Counted from the first letter of the stretch, positions 35,340-48,532 are shown. The stretch: 64,000 nucleotides of DNA from Aphelocoma coerulescens (GCF_041296385.1 NC_091033.1:15954501-16018500), one strand, 5' to 3'. Program-made: numbers and translations. The notes: a model not told the origin generated them from the letters alone.

Positions 35340-38300
35340 CCTGTTAGCACTGGAGTTACAAATCCACTTCCCTTAATGTGTTCTGAGGAAGGGGATAGGA
35401 AACATGAGATTGCAGTTACCACAGTTATCAAAGAACATGCAGAAACTCACAGTTTTGGTGTTTATCTAGAGAGACTCATCTTGGAATCTATTTGATTCTA
35501 TTCTAACTATATTACCTGCTGAAGTTTAGACAGCCATTTCCTTCTGTACCTCTTTTGCCTCTTGTTGCTATTGTTGCTTTTCTGTTTTTCCCCTTCCCCT
35601 TACAGATACAGTTGCTTGCCAGCAGAAGATATGGCCCTGTGGGGTAGGAACTTAACTTTTCACTTACCATCCGCTGGCATTTTCAGTGGTTAGCACTGTC
35701 CATCCATGTTTTTGCCTGCTCACTAGTGTCAGCAACTAAATGACATTTCAGCTGGTTTCAGTTCTGCAGCTTCCAAGATGAATTTGTTTGTTTAGGTAAA
35801 TATGCTACACTGTCTAAATCTAGGCTAGGTCTTGCCACATTTGAAGTAGTACATTCATTTTCATAATGGTTCCTGAGTCATCACTGGCACATAACCAAAA
35901 AAAAGAAAAATTCTAGCTTTTCACAGTTTATAAAAAGTGGCAACATTCCCACAGATCTGCTTTGTCTTTATAACAAAGCAACTTCTTTATGACTAAGGCT
36001 CCAAGGTATGTTTCTGATTAGTTTCTTCAGTCTTGATTTTTTTTTTTTCCACTGGGAACTTAACATACAGAAAAAAAGGAAAAGGAGGGGGTAGGTTAAA
36101 ATTCAAACTTTGGTTTTGCACTCACATACTGAGTTCCACTCATATGGTTTTGGCTGGTTCACTTCAAAGAACAGCCTGCTTCAAGATCTGAAACTAAATC
36201 CATGGCCCAAGTTTGCACTATTTGGATCTTTGGGTTTGCTTTTACATTCACACTAGTATTTAATTACTGATGCTATTAATGTAACTTGATATATCTTCAT
36301 TTGGAAAGGGGAAGTTGGCAAGAACAATCAGATTTGTTGGATTGATTAAACGTTAATAGATCTTCAAAGACATTAGGGATTAAAAAAATTTATTACTACA
36401 GCTAGCTTATTTCAATATTTTTAACTCTGCTGAAAGCATCACCCTAATAGATCACATTTTTCTCAGCTTTGCATAAAGGAAAGATGGGGAAAGAAAATTA
36501 CAGCAGAACTATATGCAACATGCACACAACCATAAAACGAAAATTCTTAATGCAAACATGTAGTGTGGGAATGGCAAGAGATGGTGTTTCCTGAGCTTAT
36601 GGCATTAATGAACACCTGCTGCACATGGAAAACACACCAAAATAGTTTTTGAATAGTTCTCTTGGTGGTACCAGATCCTCATGTCATTGAACTCCCATAA
36701 CTAGGCACTGCAATAATTTTTCATGAAGAAAAAAAAGTTTTTCAGGGATACAGTGTTTTTCATCATGAACTTAGTGGAAACCTGTTCATTCTCCATCTTT
36801 GGTCATTTGTATTTTCACTGCTTCAGAGGTCAGTTGTGTGCTTATAGGTAGTTTTATTTCCAACCATCCTTTGTCTTTCATATATGATGACAGCATGCTC
36901 TTCTGTCAAGTGAAGAGCAATTTTTCATGCATGTATTTGGCACCTAGGTAAATTTGTTTAAGCTGTTAGAAGAATTTCTATATATTAATAAAATCAATAA
37001 TAACATTCTTAAAGTAGTAAGACAAAATCTTGCATTAATGTTAGACACAGTATCTCACAAAATTATTATGATCAGTCTTGATTAGAATATATATGGGAAT
37101 AACTTAGGCTTGAGAATAGCTTTGTAAGATTAATGGAAGGTTCACTAGCCAATTTATCATTCTGGTAATTATAACTATATAGAAATTGTTCCTTAAAAAT
37201 ATCTTGTAGTGACAATTCGTCCCTTCAGATTTAGAGGCATTACACATGCATATTGAGGACAAAATTTTATCCATTTGGAGTCTCCTAAGAAAGACTGCAA
37301 TCATTTAATTTTGTGTACTTTTGAGACTTTTTTGTAATAATAAGATAAAGCTGTTCAGCACCTTTAATACAAAGATAAAACTTTCTTGGTGGGCAAGAAA
37401 GAGATCCGATCTTTGAAAGTGTTTATTTGGAGTAACATGTTGAACCACTTACAAGCCATGTCATAACAGCATTGGTATAAAATACAGCTGGTTGGCTTTA
37501 CTTCCAGAAATCATATTTTTTTATAATAAAAGGAGCTATGATTAATTACAAGATTACCCAGCTTATTTTGACCCTTTGACATTCCCCCCACCACAAAATT
37601 TACATAATACTATACGTCAAATCCTCAAGCCCTGCAAATAGTGAATAGTGTCTAGTCCATACTCTGGTTTTAAATATGTAATTTGACACTGCTCTGGTGA
37701 GAAATAAGAATCTGATGGTTTCAAAAAAAAAAAAAAAAAAAAAAAAGACAAAATTAGAACTTGTATTAACCCATTTAAAAACGTACCTTTTCTCCTTTAC
37801 ACAGCATGAATCTCAAGATTATTTACTTAACTTTAAGTTGCTGAAAGTTGACATAAATTTGCATATTTTTCTTGACATGACTTCCTAAAAATATTACTCT
37901 AGAACCTGTTGGAATAAAGCTATTGTCTTATTCCCTGGATTTTATTTCCCTGCAGAATCAACAGAAAACATAGGCACCTAGTTAAAAAGCATGATCAGGG
38001 AGGTCTGTAACAAGGAAATTAATAATACAAAAAGAGAAGTAAAACAGGAACTATCACTCTGCTTTCGTGAAAGTTTACACCTGCACTGCAAGTATCTCAA
38101 CTACCGTTACGTGCAGTGGAGACCCAAAATAAGGGCCTGGGCACATAGGTTGTCCTCATGTTTTTGGGAAAACCCTCCAGTTGGGAACGTGAAAGGCTAA
38201 AACTCAAACCCGTTAAATAGTGAAAGAGACTTGACTCTTTTGGGAGAGCTTGCTCACAAGAGATGTCTAAGTCTAAACACAGATTTTAGCCCGGTTTCTG

Positions 38301-38440
38301 ACACTGAAGCAGGATGAGACACATTTCTCCGTGCAACATTCCATGTCGAGAATCCCACTTGTTAGGTGGGAAGTACGAAAATTTTATCAGGTCGGGACTT
38401 TATCGCCTGCACACCTAAGGAGGATCAGTTCCACATGCAG
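35340..38440. other. Gene-free stretch upstream of the CpG island
   Basis: AT-rich, with T-runs and a 24-base poly-A at 37723-37746. No gene seen; this would be the distal upstream region of the 38.9-kb promoter. Confidence 0.55.
37723..37746. repeat. Poly-A tract, 24 bases
   Basis: An unbroken run of A. It could be a retrotransposon tail, but the left side has no recognisable element and no target-site duplication was found. Confidence 0.95.
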
Positions 38441-38489
38441 CTCTTGCTCCCTGACATCCCCGTCCCTCTCGCTACCCCACCTGGCACTC

Positions 38490-39175
38490 CTGAGGCGGTT
38501 GTCCGGGCGGGCGCTGAGGGCGCTGTGAGGGGAGCTGAGCGGTGAGGGAGAGGCGGCGGCCCTGAGACGGGGAGATTCCTGCTGGGGGGAAGGAGGCGGG
38601 GCACAGCCGCAGTCCCCGAGATGCGCAGGGTGAAGAGCTCCTTGGAGGGGCCGCAGGCTCCCTGCAGGCTTCCCCCTCCTCGGCTGCACTTGGGTGGGAG
38701 CCCCCGGCGAAGGGCTGAAGGAGGCGCCTCGCAACAGATGGTTCAAGCCGGCTCCCGGCTCCTAGCGCGGCCCGCATTGGCCAGCGGCGCGGCCCGGGCG
38801 GAGGAAGGGCGGGCTGCAGTGGCGGCTCCGCGGCGGGAGTGCAGCGCCCACATCCCGGCTCCCTCGCCTCTAGCGAGGCTGCCGAGACCACCTCCGCTCT
38901 GGAACATCGGCCGTCTCTCACGGCTGCAGTCACCTGTGAGTGCCCGCCCGGCGGGGCTGCGAGTAGCGCCGTATCCGCGCGCAGCCGGCCGGGGCTGCCG
39001 GGACTGCTCCGGCGGCGGGGGCGGGAGGCCCGCAGGGCGCGAGGCCCGGAGGGCGCGGTTCTTGCGGCTGCTGCCCGTGCTTGGGGCGGGCGAGTGGGAG
39101 CTGCCGCCTTCTCTGGCCTAGCCGGTGCACTAGGGAAGCGGGGAAGGGGTGGGGGGATTCTCCCCTGAGCGGAAG
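38490..39175 (+). promoter_or_regulatory. CpG island promoter
   Basis: About 700 bases of very high GC with dense CpG stand out from AT-rich flanks. An inverted CCAAT box (ATTGG at 38776-38780) and GC boxes of GGGCGG type near 38796 and 38807-38812 lie in front of a probable noncoding first exon that ends in a GTGAGT donor at 38936. There is no good TATA box, as expected for this promoter class. It marks the start of a plus-strand gene that runs off to the right. Long frames on both strands here (up to 166 codons) cross the donor and come from the low density of stop codons. Confidence 0.85.
38820..38935 (+). other. Probable noncoding first exon of the plus-strand gene
   Basis: The right boundary is clear: CACCT followed by GTGAGT at 38936. 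The left end is an estimate, placed about 40 bases past the inverted CCAAT box. No start codon here opens a frame that would look like a real protein and stop or splice sensibly, so I read it as 5' untranslated. The gene it belongs to cannot be named because no coding exon lies in the window. The next supported exon is at 58965. Confidence 0.6.
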
Positions 39176-39375
39176 ACGGAATCCATGCTGGGGAGACTTT
39201 TAGGTAGGTGAGGGGACACCCCCGCTCCCTATTCCCGCTCCCCCTTTCCCTTTATTCCAGCTTCATCGATGCAGAGCCACTTGTAGCGAGTAATTACCGG
39301 GTTTTGGTCCTCGGCGCTCAGTGCGGAGGGGGGGACGGGGATAGACTGTCAGGTGGGGAGCTGGGATGCGGGGGA

Positions 39376-39400
39376 AGTGACTTGCCCAAGGTCACTCCGT
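39376..39400 (-). repeat. Ancient MIR-like SINE core
   Basis: GTGACTTGCCCAAGGTCACT is close to the reverse complement of the highly conserved MIR core (GACCTTGGGCAAGT). It sits just inside the first intron, next to the CpG island. MIR-type fossils are shared by amniotes but rare in birds. The match is short but specific. Confidence 0.5.
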
Positions 39401-40250
39401 GAGGCAGGGGCAAATAATATGTGCTGTACTAAAAACTTCTGATCTCTAGCCCTGTGCTGGGCTGTTCAACAGCCCTGCAAGACACCAGGCATAAATCTGT
39501 CTGAGCTGTAAGTAGGACTCTAATTAGCTACTTTTTGTTGTTGCTGTTGTTTTGTTTTAAAATTTTGTATGGACGTTAAAGCATGCAGAGGTGCAGCATC
39601 TGTGTCGTCTCCCTTGTTTTCTCCTGCCTTCAGACATGTGAATGAATGCATATGTGGTCATGCTTTTCTGTGGCTAATGTTAAATTCAGTAGGAAATTAA
39701 TGGTAAAAATACCATGTTTTTTTCCTAAACTTTTACCATGGCAATAAGTTGTTGTTTTTTTGTTGATTCCCTCCTCCCATTAATAGTGAATGTCTTTTTA
39801 TACTGTCCGAGAGTTGTTGTGAAAAGCCCTTTAATTGGTTAAATGGCAGCTGCATTCCAGAATTAATCTGCAGTGCAATAGCTTTTATTCTCAGTGCATG
39901 TGAGATATAAAGCATGGCAGGCCATGATTTAAGAATTTAGGACTAGAATATAGTGTGGCTGAGTTCTCCAAAGGATGCAACTGGAGTGATTGCTTTGGTG
40001 CTAGCTGTATACATAGCAATTGTCTTTCCTTCCCTCTCTCCTCTCCAAAAGTAATTTCAATGAGTTTGCACGAAGACATTCTGTAGTTTATCCCTGCTAA
40101 TGTTCAGTGTTTCTTTTGAATTTCTCATTATGTGAAAGTAAAATGGACACCTATAAGGATATTTTTTAGATTAAAAGTGTTATTAGAGTAGTCAGAGTCA
40201 ATCCTCTTCATAGACTTTGATTAATCCTTGCATTTCAGAAAATGTCCTCA

Positions 40251-40281
40251 TTTAACTTCTAAGTGAAACTTAGAAGTTAAA
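40251..40281. repeat. Perfect hairpin, 13-bp arms, 5-base loop
   Basis: TTTAACTTCTAAG, loop TGAAA, then CTTAGAAGTTAAA. The arms are perfectly complementary. The stem is too short for a normal microRNA precursor. Confidence 0.9.
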
Positions 40282-40648
40282 GTGTGCTGTTCAAAATCTA
40301 AATTGTCCCTGCTACCGTCTCAGTTTAGCTTAGCTGCTCTTCTTAGTTTTTGGGGGGGTAGGGAAATTGAATATGAGAGAAGTTTAGTAAAATGCTCAAA
40401 ATATTAGTATAAATAGGACAGCTTTATTTTAATCTATATTAGGGTGTTAGGTGAACTCTGTACACTCTTCAACACAAATTATGGAATTCAAGGCCAGGTC
40501 TCCGGTATCACAGGGTTTCCCTACCGTGGATGTTTTGTCGTTTGAATGTGGAGGGGTTTGTATGTGTTTGTTTTAGTCTCATTCAGAAAACAGAGTGTTT
40601 TTCTCAAATCCTTTAATGGTTTTATTTTCCCCTGGACTTGGATATTTG

Positions 40649-40668
40649 AAAAAAAAAAAAAAAAAAAA
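40649..40668. repeat. Poly-A tract, 20 bases
   Basis: Unbroken run of A within the presumed intron; no attached retroposon seen. Confidence 0.95.
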
Positions 40669-41422
40669 GGACACTTTTTATTGTGCTTGTGTTTTGGCTA
40701 TATAATATTTGGTGGGGTTTTTTTGTGCTTTGTATTTGGGGTTTTTTTTCTTCATTAGATTCCTTGCAAGGAGTCTTATTTTGGGTAATTTCTAGCTGAA
40801 AGAGTTTGTCCTTACTGCATAAACTCATTTGCTTAGTTTGCCCTTTCAGTACCAGCTTCTCCATAATTTCTTCTAAATGGATAGGAAAATGTCTTTAGTT
40901 TTTTTTACCTAAGTAGCTGATATTATTTAATTAAACAAGATGTTAAGTTGAAATAGATGATGTTTTGTTTTTAAGAAAGTCTGTGTATTTCACTATTGTG
41001 ACTTCCTTTTGAGCATTTCTGTTATGAGGATCTCAGGTTGGAAGAGTTATGGTTGCTTATCTACAAAGAGTAATTGAAACAGACTTGGCGATATCAAATT
41101 TGCAAATGTAACTGATTTGCATTTATAAATGAGTAAGAGCCTTCTGTGTTGTGAGAGAGAAGGTGATTGAATAAAGCAAACACTTTGTGGTGTAGTAGAA
41201 ATATGTATTTTTGAGATGCTAGTTTTAATATATCAAAAAACTCTACAACTTGGTGCAAATTTATATTTTACCTTCCCTTCAAAATTGCTTTAGAAGTAAT
41301 TAATTTGAATGCCAGATATCTCTAACTTATTTCGGTGTAGATAACATAAAATGATTAATATTTTTCAAATAGTTGTAAGTCCTCAGTGAAGCACAGTATT
41401 TTTTTCACTTTTTTTCTCTTAG

Positions 41423-41506
41423 CCACCTGAAGATGTTGTCTTACTGTGAAATTTAGAATTGAGTGAAAGCAAGATCAAGAACTTCTACAAACCCATCAGA
41501 GAATCT
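41423..41506 (+). other. Possible alternative exon with strong acceptor
   Basis: A long pyrimidine tract (T-rich with CTCTTAG) ends at 41422, a strong acceptor. The following sequence has stops in every frame soon after, so it would be noncoding. No clear donor is seen: GTTGAAG at 41507 and GTGAGA near 41520 are weak. It may be an alternative first-region exon, a last exon of a short transcript, or a false acceptor. Confidence 0.25.
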
Positions 41507-41824
41507 TGGTTGAAGATTTCAGTGAGATCATACTTCTGTGAAGAATACTCCATACCTTTGCCAATTTTCATGAAGAGTAGATAAAACCTGCCTTTTCAAT
41601 TGTCTCTTGCAGTATTCTTGACAGAACACATTCTCATTTTTTTATCAATATGTTGGGTCAATTTCTCAGGCTAGAGTGGGCATAATAGAGAATGGCATAT
41701 ATGCTTACAGATAAAATGGATGTTCCAGTATGCTCATGTTTTTGAGAATATGTTGGGTTTATTCTAGTACAAACCATGATGTAATTTGAAACCTGAAAAC
41801 CTTAATGAGTGGGGTTTACTTTGT

Positions 41825-41897
41825 CTTTTTTTGTTTGGTTGGGTATTTTGTGTGTGTGGTTGTTTGTTTGTTTGTGGTTTGTTGTTTTTTTTTTTTC
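41825..41897. repeat. GT-rich and T-rich low-complexity tract
   Basis: TGTTTGTTTG-type units, GTGTGTGTGG and a run of T. Simple sequence. Confidence 0.85.
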
Positions 41898-44800
41898 CCT
41901 GTTCCCCCCTACTTCCCATTTAAATGAGTTTCTTATATGCTTGGATTTTTATTTAACTTTGGAAATTGTCTGAATTTCTCCATGTAGTTTATTGCTGGTT
42001 AACTGCTTCTCCACTACCTGTCGCCACCACCCTTCCTCACCCTTCACTTAAATGGTGTGTGGGAAGAAATTCTGAAATGATAGTAGAAGTTCAGGAAGGG
42101 AGGATTTCAGCTAATTAGTGTCTGACCTCTGTAGGAAGAAAAAGGTTGTGTAATATTTCTGAATTCCATAAAAATGTTATTCTGGTTTTTCTTTATTATT
42201 TTGTATCTCTGTGTGTTTTCCAGCATTAGTTGACCTTTTGCAGTAAAATCAGAATAGCATCTCTAAGTTCAGTGAGTTTAAGCAGTTTGTGGAACTGAAA
42301 TAAAAGTTCTGAGGAGTAATCACTAGTACTGATTAGCCATATTTAATGGATTGTTGGGATAGAGTGTCAAAATAAAATTGGTCTATCGGGCTATTAGTTG
42401 TCACTAACCTGTATGTAGTATTCTGAAATGAAGGTTGCAATTTTGTGGTGATGGGTAAACAACTGTAAGTATCAATACCTCTCAGGAAATGACATAAATA
42501 TTAGATGAAGTTTCATTGCTCCTGAAAGACATATTCCATTTAGAAATGGGCAGCACCTTATTTCAAGTTCCTGAAAGGAAAGCAATTGAATTGCCTGTCT
42601 TATTTGAAGATTTTAGGCAGCAGGCATTGTGAAACACTGAAATTTTTGTTCCCTGAGGTAGGAAGCACTGTAAAGTGTGGTTCTACTATGATCTGACAGT
42701 TCTGATAATCTCCATGACTGAATCATTGACTATGAATCTCCATCTTAATAGATTAAATCACTGTATATAAGAACTTGTGATTTTTGAGTAATATTTGGGA
42801 AAAGAAGATTGTGCATCTAAAAGGTGCTGAGTTGTGTCAGAAGCTGATGTTATTTTTCAATCTGGAAACTGAATAAGGAAAGTATCTTATGGGTTTTTGG
42901 TATCTGGAAGTCCTGATTGATTGGCCTGTTATATAGATTTTCTTAGGTCTGCTTATAGATTTAGTATTTTTCTTCTGAATTGTGTCTTTATGGTTGAAGT
43001 GCTAACAATATGAAGGTCTTGGTGCATCTTTTTTTGCATGTTACCCCAGAGTTTCTGCCTTTTGGTGGACAGAAAGAACACAAGTCAAAATGGGCCAGGA
43101 GGGTGTTTTAGGGTGGGGTTTTAGTTGCTCTGTTTTTATAACTTTAATATTAGAATCCTAAATTCATACATTTTACTTCTGTGACTGAAATATGCAGTCT
43201 GGGAAATCACAGCTTGCTTCTAAGGAAAGTTAAGGTACCAAAATCCTAAGAACTAAAGTTTCAATACTTTTCCAACAACAAATACTTGGTAGGTGCATGA
43301 TAAGAAGACTAGTACTTAATTTATTATTTTCCTTTGTATTACAGTACAGCATCATTTGAAGGACTTCCTAAATAACTGGACTCCTTTGTCATTCTTTTTT
43401 TGTCAGAGGGAGAAGTAGTCAGTATAGAAGACTTGAGTGGCTTAGAGAAAAATATGTTTCTGCTCTTAGAAGGCTTTTTCCATAGATAGTATGTGCAGAG
43501 ACAAATTACTTTACAAAATGTAACTTAGTTGTGCCTACAGAAGGGTGAGGCAGTTTAGTTGCCATTGAAGACAGTACTGCAATGTGTCTTCTGCCTTCTA
43601 ATTCACTGGATAAATCTTTAGCTCTTGCTGGACATCTAGCAGTACCATAATGCAATGGATTCTGTGGTCCGGTTAGGGTCTTCTGACTGCTCCAGATCCT
43701 AGCACAAATGAAAGTGATGAAAGTGGAGGCATCTGTAAGAATGTAGATAAATGAGTTCTAACTAGTACGTCTAAATCTCTATCTAATGATCTGTCTTTAG
43801 TCACACTTGTCTGATAGTCTTAACTGTAAGATCAAAGCAATCATTAAAAATTCTATTGAATTACCTTGCCAGTGATATTTTCATGGGCTGTCTTCTCAGT
43901 GCTGTCTGCTGGAGAACAGACTTGCAACCAGCAGAGCTTAGATATGATACAAGACCTTGTCGGTTCTGTAGCTGCTCGCAGTGTGATATTAATGGTGTTA
44001 AATTAGCAACATCAACAGTATTAATTGATTTATTTTATTCAGACTGTGACATTTCTTTGGTAAAATGATTGTTAAACGTGTGCAAACATCCTGTGTGCAG
44101 CAAAAGATCTTTGGGCCATGACAAATGATGAATGAGAAAATTACAGGTTGTAGAAAAACGTAAATATTCTTTGGGAAGCTGTTCTATGGCAAGACAAAAA
44201 TGTTCCCCTTTAAGCAATGAAGGATTTATTATCTCTTCTCACCTCCATAAAAAAGCTGGAGATTATTTTACATACTTGACACGTGTGTTGGTGTCTTCCT
44301 TTCTTTCAGGCACTGCTGTTGAATTGGAATTTGTCCTGGTTTTGTGAGGCCAGTAGTCCAGCACTTCACTGTAGAAAAGTGTTGTAGTCTCAATTAGCTC
44401 CTCTTGTAATCTTTGGGAAAATTTTGAGACTGTCTTACGTTTTTGTTTTTAACAGTTTTAGTTCACTTGTTTAGTCCTTTTCCATCAGATGCTACATGTA
44501 ATACTAACTTACATGTTTAATTGATGAATGCATTAACCATGGCTTTAGGGAAAGGTTTAATCTAGTTTCAGATAATCCTTGTGACATTTACTCTTCCTGT
44601 CTCTAGCAGAGCAAGGATTTGTAGTGTCACACTTGAGTACTAACGTCGCTACCTACAGAACATAAAAGCTTCAACAATATGATGCATTTAGAGTAGCTTA
44701 TTACCTAGTACAATTTATAAGTATATTTTATAGCTCCTGCACCAATGTTCTAAAGTGTGACTGAGTACTGTATTTCAGCCACTGCCATTTATCTCATTAA

Positions 44801-45128
44801 AAGTACAGCTGAAAAGTACTGTGCTATAAAACTAAATTGTGAGTTCATCCTGCTTTTATCTTGTAATATGGCTGCAGTTTGAAAAGAACCAGACAGCCTT
44901 GATAGTTAGTCATTTTCAAAATTACAAAAATAATTTTCAAATACTTCAAAAATTTTTGTCAGTCTTTGCAAGAATGGAGATGTTACAAGCAATTAAAAGA
45001 ACAGTTAAATTTTTTAAAAATAAGAATTACTGAAAGATTTAACTTTTAACTAGCAAAAATATCTCTCTTCCCTTCCTCTGGAAACTAGATTTGCAAATAG
45101 CAATCCTGTAGGTTTATTAAAGACCTGT

Positions 45129-45178
45129 TAAAAAAAAACCCAACAAACCAAAACAACAAAACAAACCAAAAACCTAAA
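45129..45178. repeat. A-rich low-complexity tract
   Basis: AAAAACCCAACAAACC-type A/C-rich sequence over about 50 bases, with no attached element recognised. Confidence 0.85.
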
Positions 45179-47617
45179 CACAATGCAAGAGCAGAGCTCA
45201 ATTTTTTTTCAAAATTGAACAGATCAATTCCATTGAATAGAATGTCTGATACCTCTGTTCTTGAATGTGTATTTTTGCAAGTTTTTCTAGGATGTGAATC
45301 CCAAGTTAATGATGTATGCCAAGATAACTAATAGCACAATCTGATATTTTCATTCATTTGAATGCATTTAAGCTATACCACCATACACCAAACTTGGCAA
45401 GTCTGATCCAGAAACAAGTGTTTCAAGCAACAAAATGTTCTTCAGCAAGGCAGAATCTTCAAAGAAATGAAGACTTAGATTTTTAAAGAAACACTTGCTG
45501 AGTTCTGTAAAGGGAGAAGGGGCACAGGAATAGAGCCTGAATTTGGCAAGTTTCACATAGTGAGGCAGCATATATGCCTCATTTATTGGTTCCAGGAGAT
45601 AGGAGGAGTACCTTGGCACTAGTAACATGTAAAAGCTGAACCTCAAATGAAGTACTTCCCTCATTTAAATCTTTGGCTATATTTGTAGAGGTTGAGGAGT
45701 TGGTTTTTGTCCCATATTGTTAGGAGCTGTCACATATCAGCATTTTCTCCTCTTAAGGAACTATCCTGGAAACATCAACTCCCTAGGAGGATCTAGAGAA
45801 AAGGAGAAAAATTATCTATGATCTAAAATAATTATTACCCCCGTAAGAGAAGACTGAGTGTCCTGGAATTAGGTGAGAAGCCAAACAGAATTCCATCTTT
45901 CTAAGACTTTGAGAAAGCCTGTGATTTCTCTGCTGTGCTCTTAAAAGATACTTATGCTGTGTGACTTGTTTCTAGTGGTCTTGGGCAGAGGGTCCTCAAA
46001 ATAAACTGGCAGTATTTTATAGCTTACACTATGAACATGCCCTGTGTATTTGTGATGCTAATGTGGTCTTCTGCATTTCACATTGCATTTCCAAGAACTG
46101 GAATTGAGTACCCAGTAAAGTTGTGAAAGCTTTTGAGAGGTTTAACAGGTTAGACAGACGTAAGATCTCTATATACCTCCTTTCTCCTATGGTGCAAAGG
46201 CATAAGCTGGCTGAACTCCAGGGATCCTTTTATTTTTGAATCAGCCCTCTGTGATCAGGTTGGACTTGACTGCATATTGCTAAGGTGTAAATATATAGTG
46301 CTTCCCACATTCTTATTTAGAAAGCATAGTTACTTGTTAGAACCCCCTCTGTTTAGCAGGGTTGTAGTGAACATTAAGTTTGAGGAGAGCTTAATTCCAA
46401 GAGTTTTTTCCCATATATCATATATCTGCTTAATAAAATTTGTGTACTGAATTCTCTTAATAAGCATTATTTTGAGTATTTAAAAAAAAAAATTCTGTTA
46501 TATGTGTTAACAGAACTCCTTCAATTATGGAACATCTATTTAGATTTGTGTTCCTCACCAAATTCAGATAGCCCTGGTTTCTCAGTCTTGGAGTATCACT
46601 AGCAGGATGAATGTATTTATGCTGTGGGTTATGTTTCACTGTGTCTGATTCCATATTCCTGGTGCAGAATGAAGACAAGGCAGCCATGGTGGCAGAGATA
46701 GGTGTGACGGAACCATCTGAAATTACATTCAACTTCTTGGGTTTAGGGCACTTGCTTATTTTCAGGCTGCTAATAGTATCAAGGAAAGTAGATACAAAAC
46801 TAGCTGGGGCCAAAATCAGCATCGTGATAGGAGGAGGAAGCACTTAGAAGTGAGCCATTGTCTGGTTGTGTCAGATTTGAAGAGGCATTAGTACCTTTCC
46901 TACTTTTCAGAATACATAATTACTCGTCTTTATGCAGGACTATAAGTTTTCTTCCTCTAGTTTTCACTGGTATGATATTAAGGAATGAGAAATGTGTATG
47001 TGTGTAGGGGAAACCTGCTACAAGAGAATAGGAAGGGAAATCTCCTACAAGAGAGGAGGAAGAGAACAGTTAAAAGGCAAATTTCCTTTCTAAGATAAAA
47101 AATTAACTCTTTGCAATACCTACTTCAAATTGACTTTTTCCATGTATGTATATAAAATATGTAAGTGGAAAATGTTCTACTATCAATTGCACTTGAATGT
47201 ATTTTTATTCTTACCTGAATCAACATTAAACTGGCTTTCAAGACAGTTAAGTTTTAATGCTCAATACTCATACAAGGACTGTAAGTGTTTTTCATCTGCA
47301 TGCTGAATTTTGCTGTTTTCTTTGATCTCAGGGCAAAGGCTCAGCTACCAACATTATCATGTTAATAACTTTCAGTAGTCTTCCACATGTGCATTCTCTG
47401 CATCTTCAATGATGAGACAGTAATTGGTGCATTCAAGATGCATATTGGGAGCTACTGATGCTTAAAAACCTAATGTCTGCCTCACAGGGCTGAGTCTTAA
47501 AAGCCAGTAGAAGTTGTCTGTATGTGTCAAAAATATTCCGGTTCAACTGGGCACAAATCTTGCAACATATGATATGAATTTACACAGGATGAAATGGTGC
47601 TTAAATACATGGACACC

Positions 47618-47643
47618 TGAATGATAAGCATGAATGATAAGCA
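47618..47643. repeat. Tandem duplication of 13 bp
   Basis: TGAATGATAAGCA occurs twice, head to tail. Confidence 0.95.
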
Positions 47644-47682
47644 TAACCCTCTTTGCAAAGGGATATTTAATTCTGTTTTCAG

Positions 47683-47868
47683 TCAAATACCAGGTAGTTT
47701 AGTAATGCCCACTTCCAAAAACCCCTTGCCAGAGGTGAAGCCAACACTACCAAAGGCAAAGAAACTGAATAACTCCAGATTGTATTTGGTGAAGTGTAGT
47801 CCTTTGCTAGAACGCAGCATAATGGCAGTTTCCTCCATGAGCAGGAGATAATATTTATGTTTGGACAG
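47683..47868 (-). pseudogene. Protein-like open frame, unidentified, possible relic
   Basis: The minus strand from 47868 to a TGA at 47685-47683 is open for 61 codons, with an ATG at 47838. The residues look like a folded protein (LRSSKGLHFTKYN, then FGSVGFTSGKGFLEVGITK), unlike most chance frames here, and a TGA lies just upstream at about 47871-47869. I do not recognise the family, and no splice sites frame it cleanly. It could be a relic of a processed gene copy within the intron, or chance. Confidence 0.2.
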
Positions 47869-48532
47869 TCAGCTGTCTGATTTGCAGACAAGATGACCTC
47901 TGCCCATCAATTTTCAATTTGGAATTGAACTCAAAGCTTCTAGAGTAGGTCCTTCTTGCCTACAGTCTTAACTTCTACTGTGCTGTAAAGCAGTCATTTT
48001 TGAGCACTGACTATTTGAAGCTTCATGCTGAACAGCAAGGAGCAAGGCATTTTCCTCTTTTTCCTGTCATTGATACTGATACTTGGATTTGTTAGGGTAG
48101 GTTGGGAGCCAGCAGCAGAACTTACCTGAATTAAAAATTACAGATGTCTAATTCTTGGATTTGCTATTATTCAAATACTTTAAAATAATTTCCTATAGGC
48201 CAAATGCATGGCTACTTCTGGTTCTGTGCCATTCCTATTTTGCTTTTAGGTGAGAAATGAAAGATTTCCCTTGAGTGGAAAAAAACTCCAGAATAGATCT
48301 ACTGCAACATCCCCATGTTGGATCTACTGCCTCAAATCCTGTTTCCTGACTTGTCACAGATGGAATGGAGTATCTTGCGGAAGGGGCAAAAATACTGTGG
48401 ATTTAGGTGGTGCTGTCTGCTAAAAAGTACAGCTGATGGCAAGGAAGGTATCAGCACCATTTTCAATTGTAATGTGTTCCCTTGCTATTTGTTGCATGCT
48501 CCTCTCTGTCCCTACTGTTAGTTGGATACTCC

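Noticed and set aside
38387..39168. Open frames of up to 166 codons on both strands in the 38.5-39.2 kb island
   Set aside because: They overlap on both strands, are rich in Ala, Arg, Gly and Pro, and cross the GTGAGT donor. Stop codons are simply rare in this GC-rich DNA.
46190..46285. CTGTGATCAGGTTGGACTTGAC, partly like a CR1 end
   Set aside because: Too short, and missing the terminal octamers and the GGAAGGGACC block.
46457..46847. 128-codon minus-strand frame with an overlapping plus-strand frame
   Set aside because: No motif, no splice context, and both strands open together, so chance is the simpler reading.
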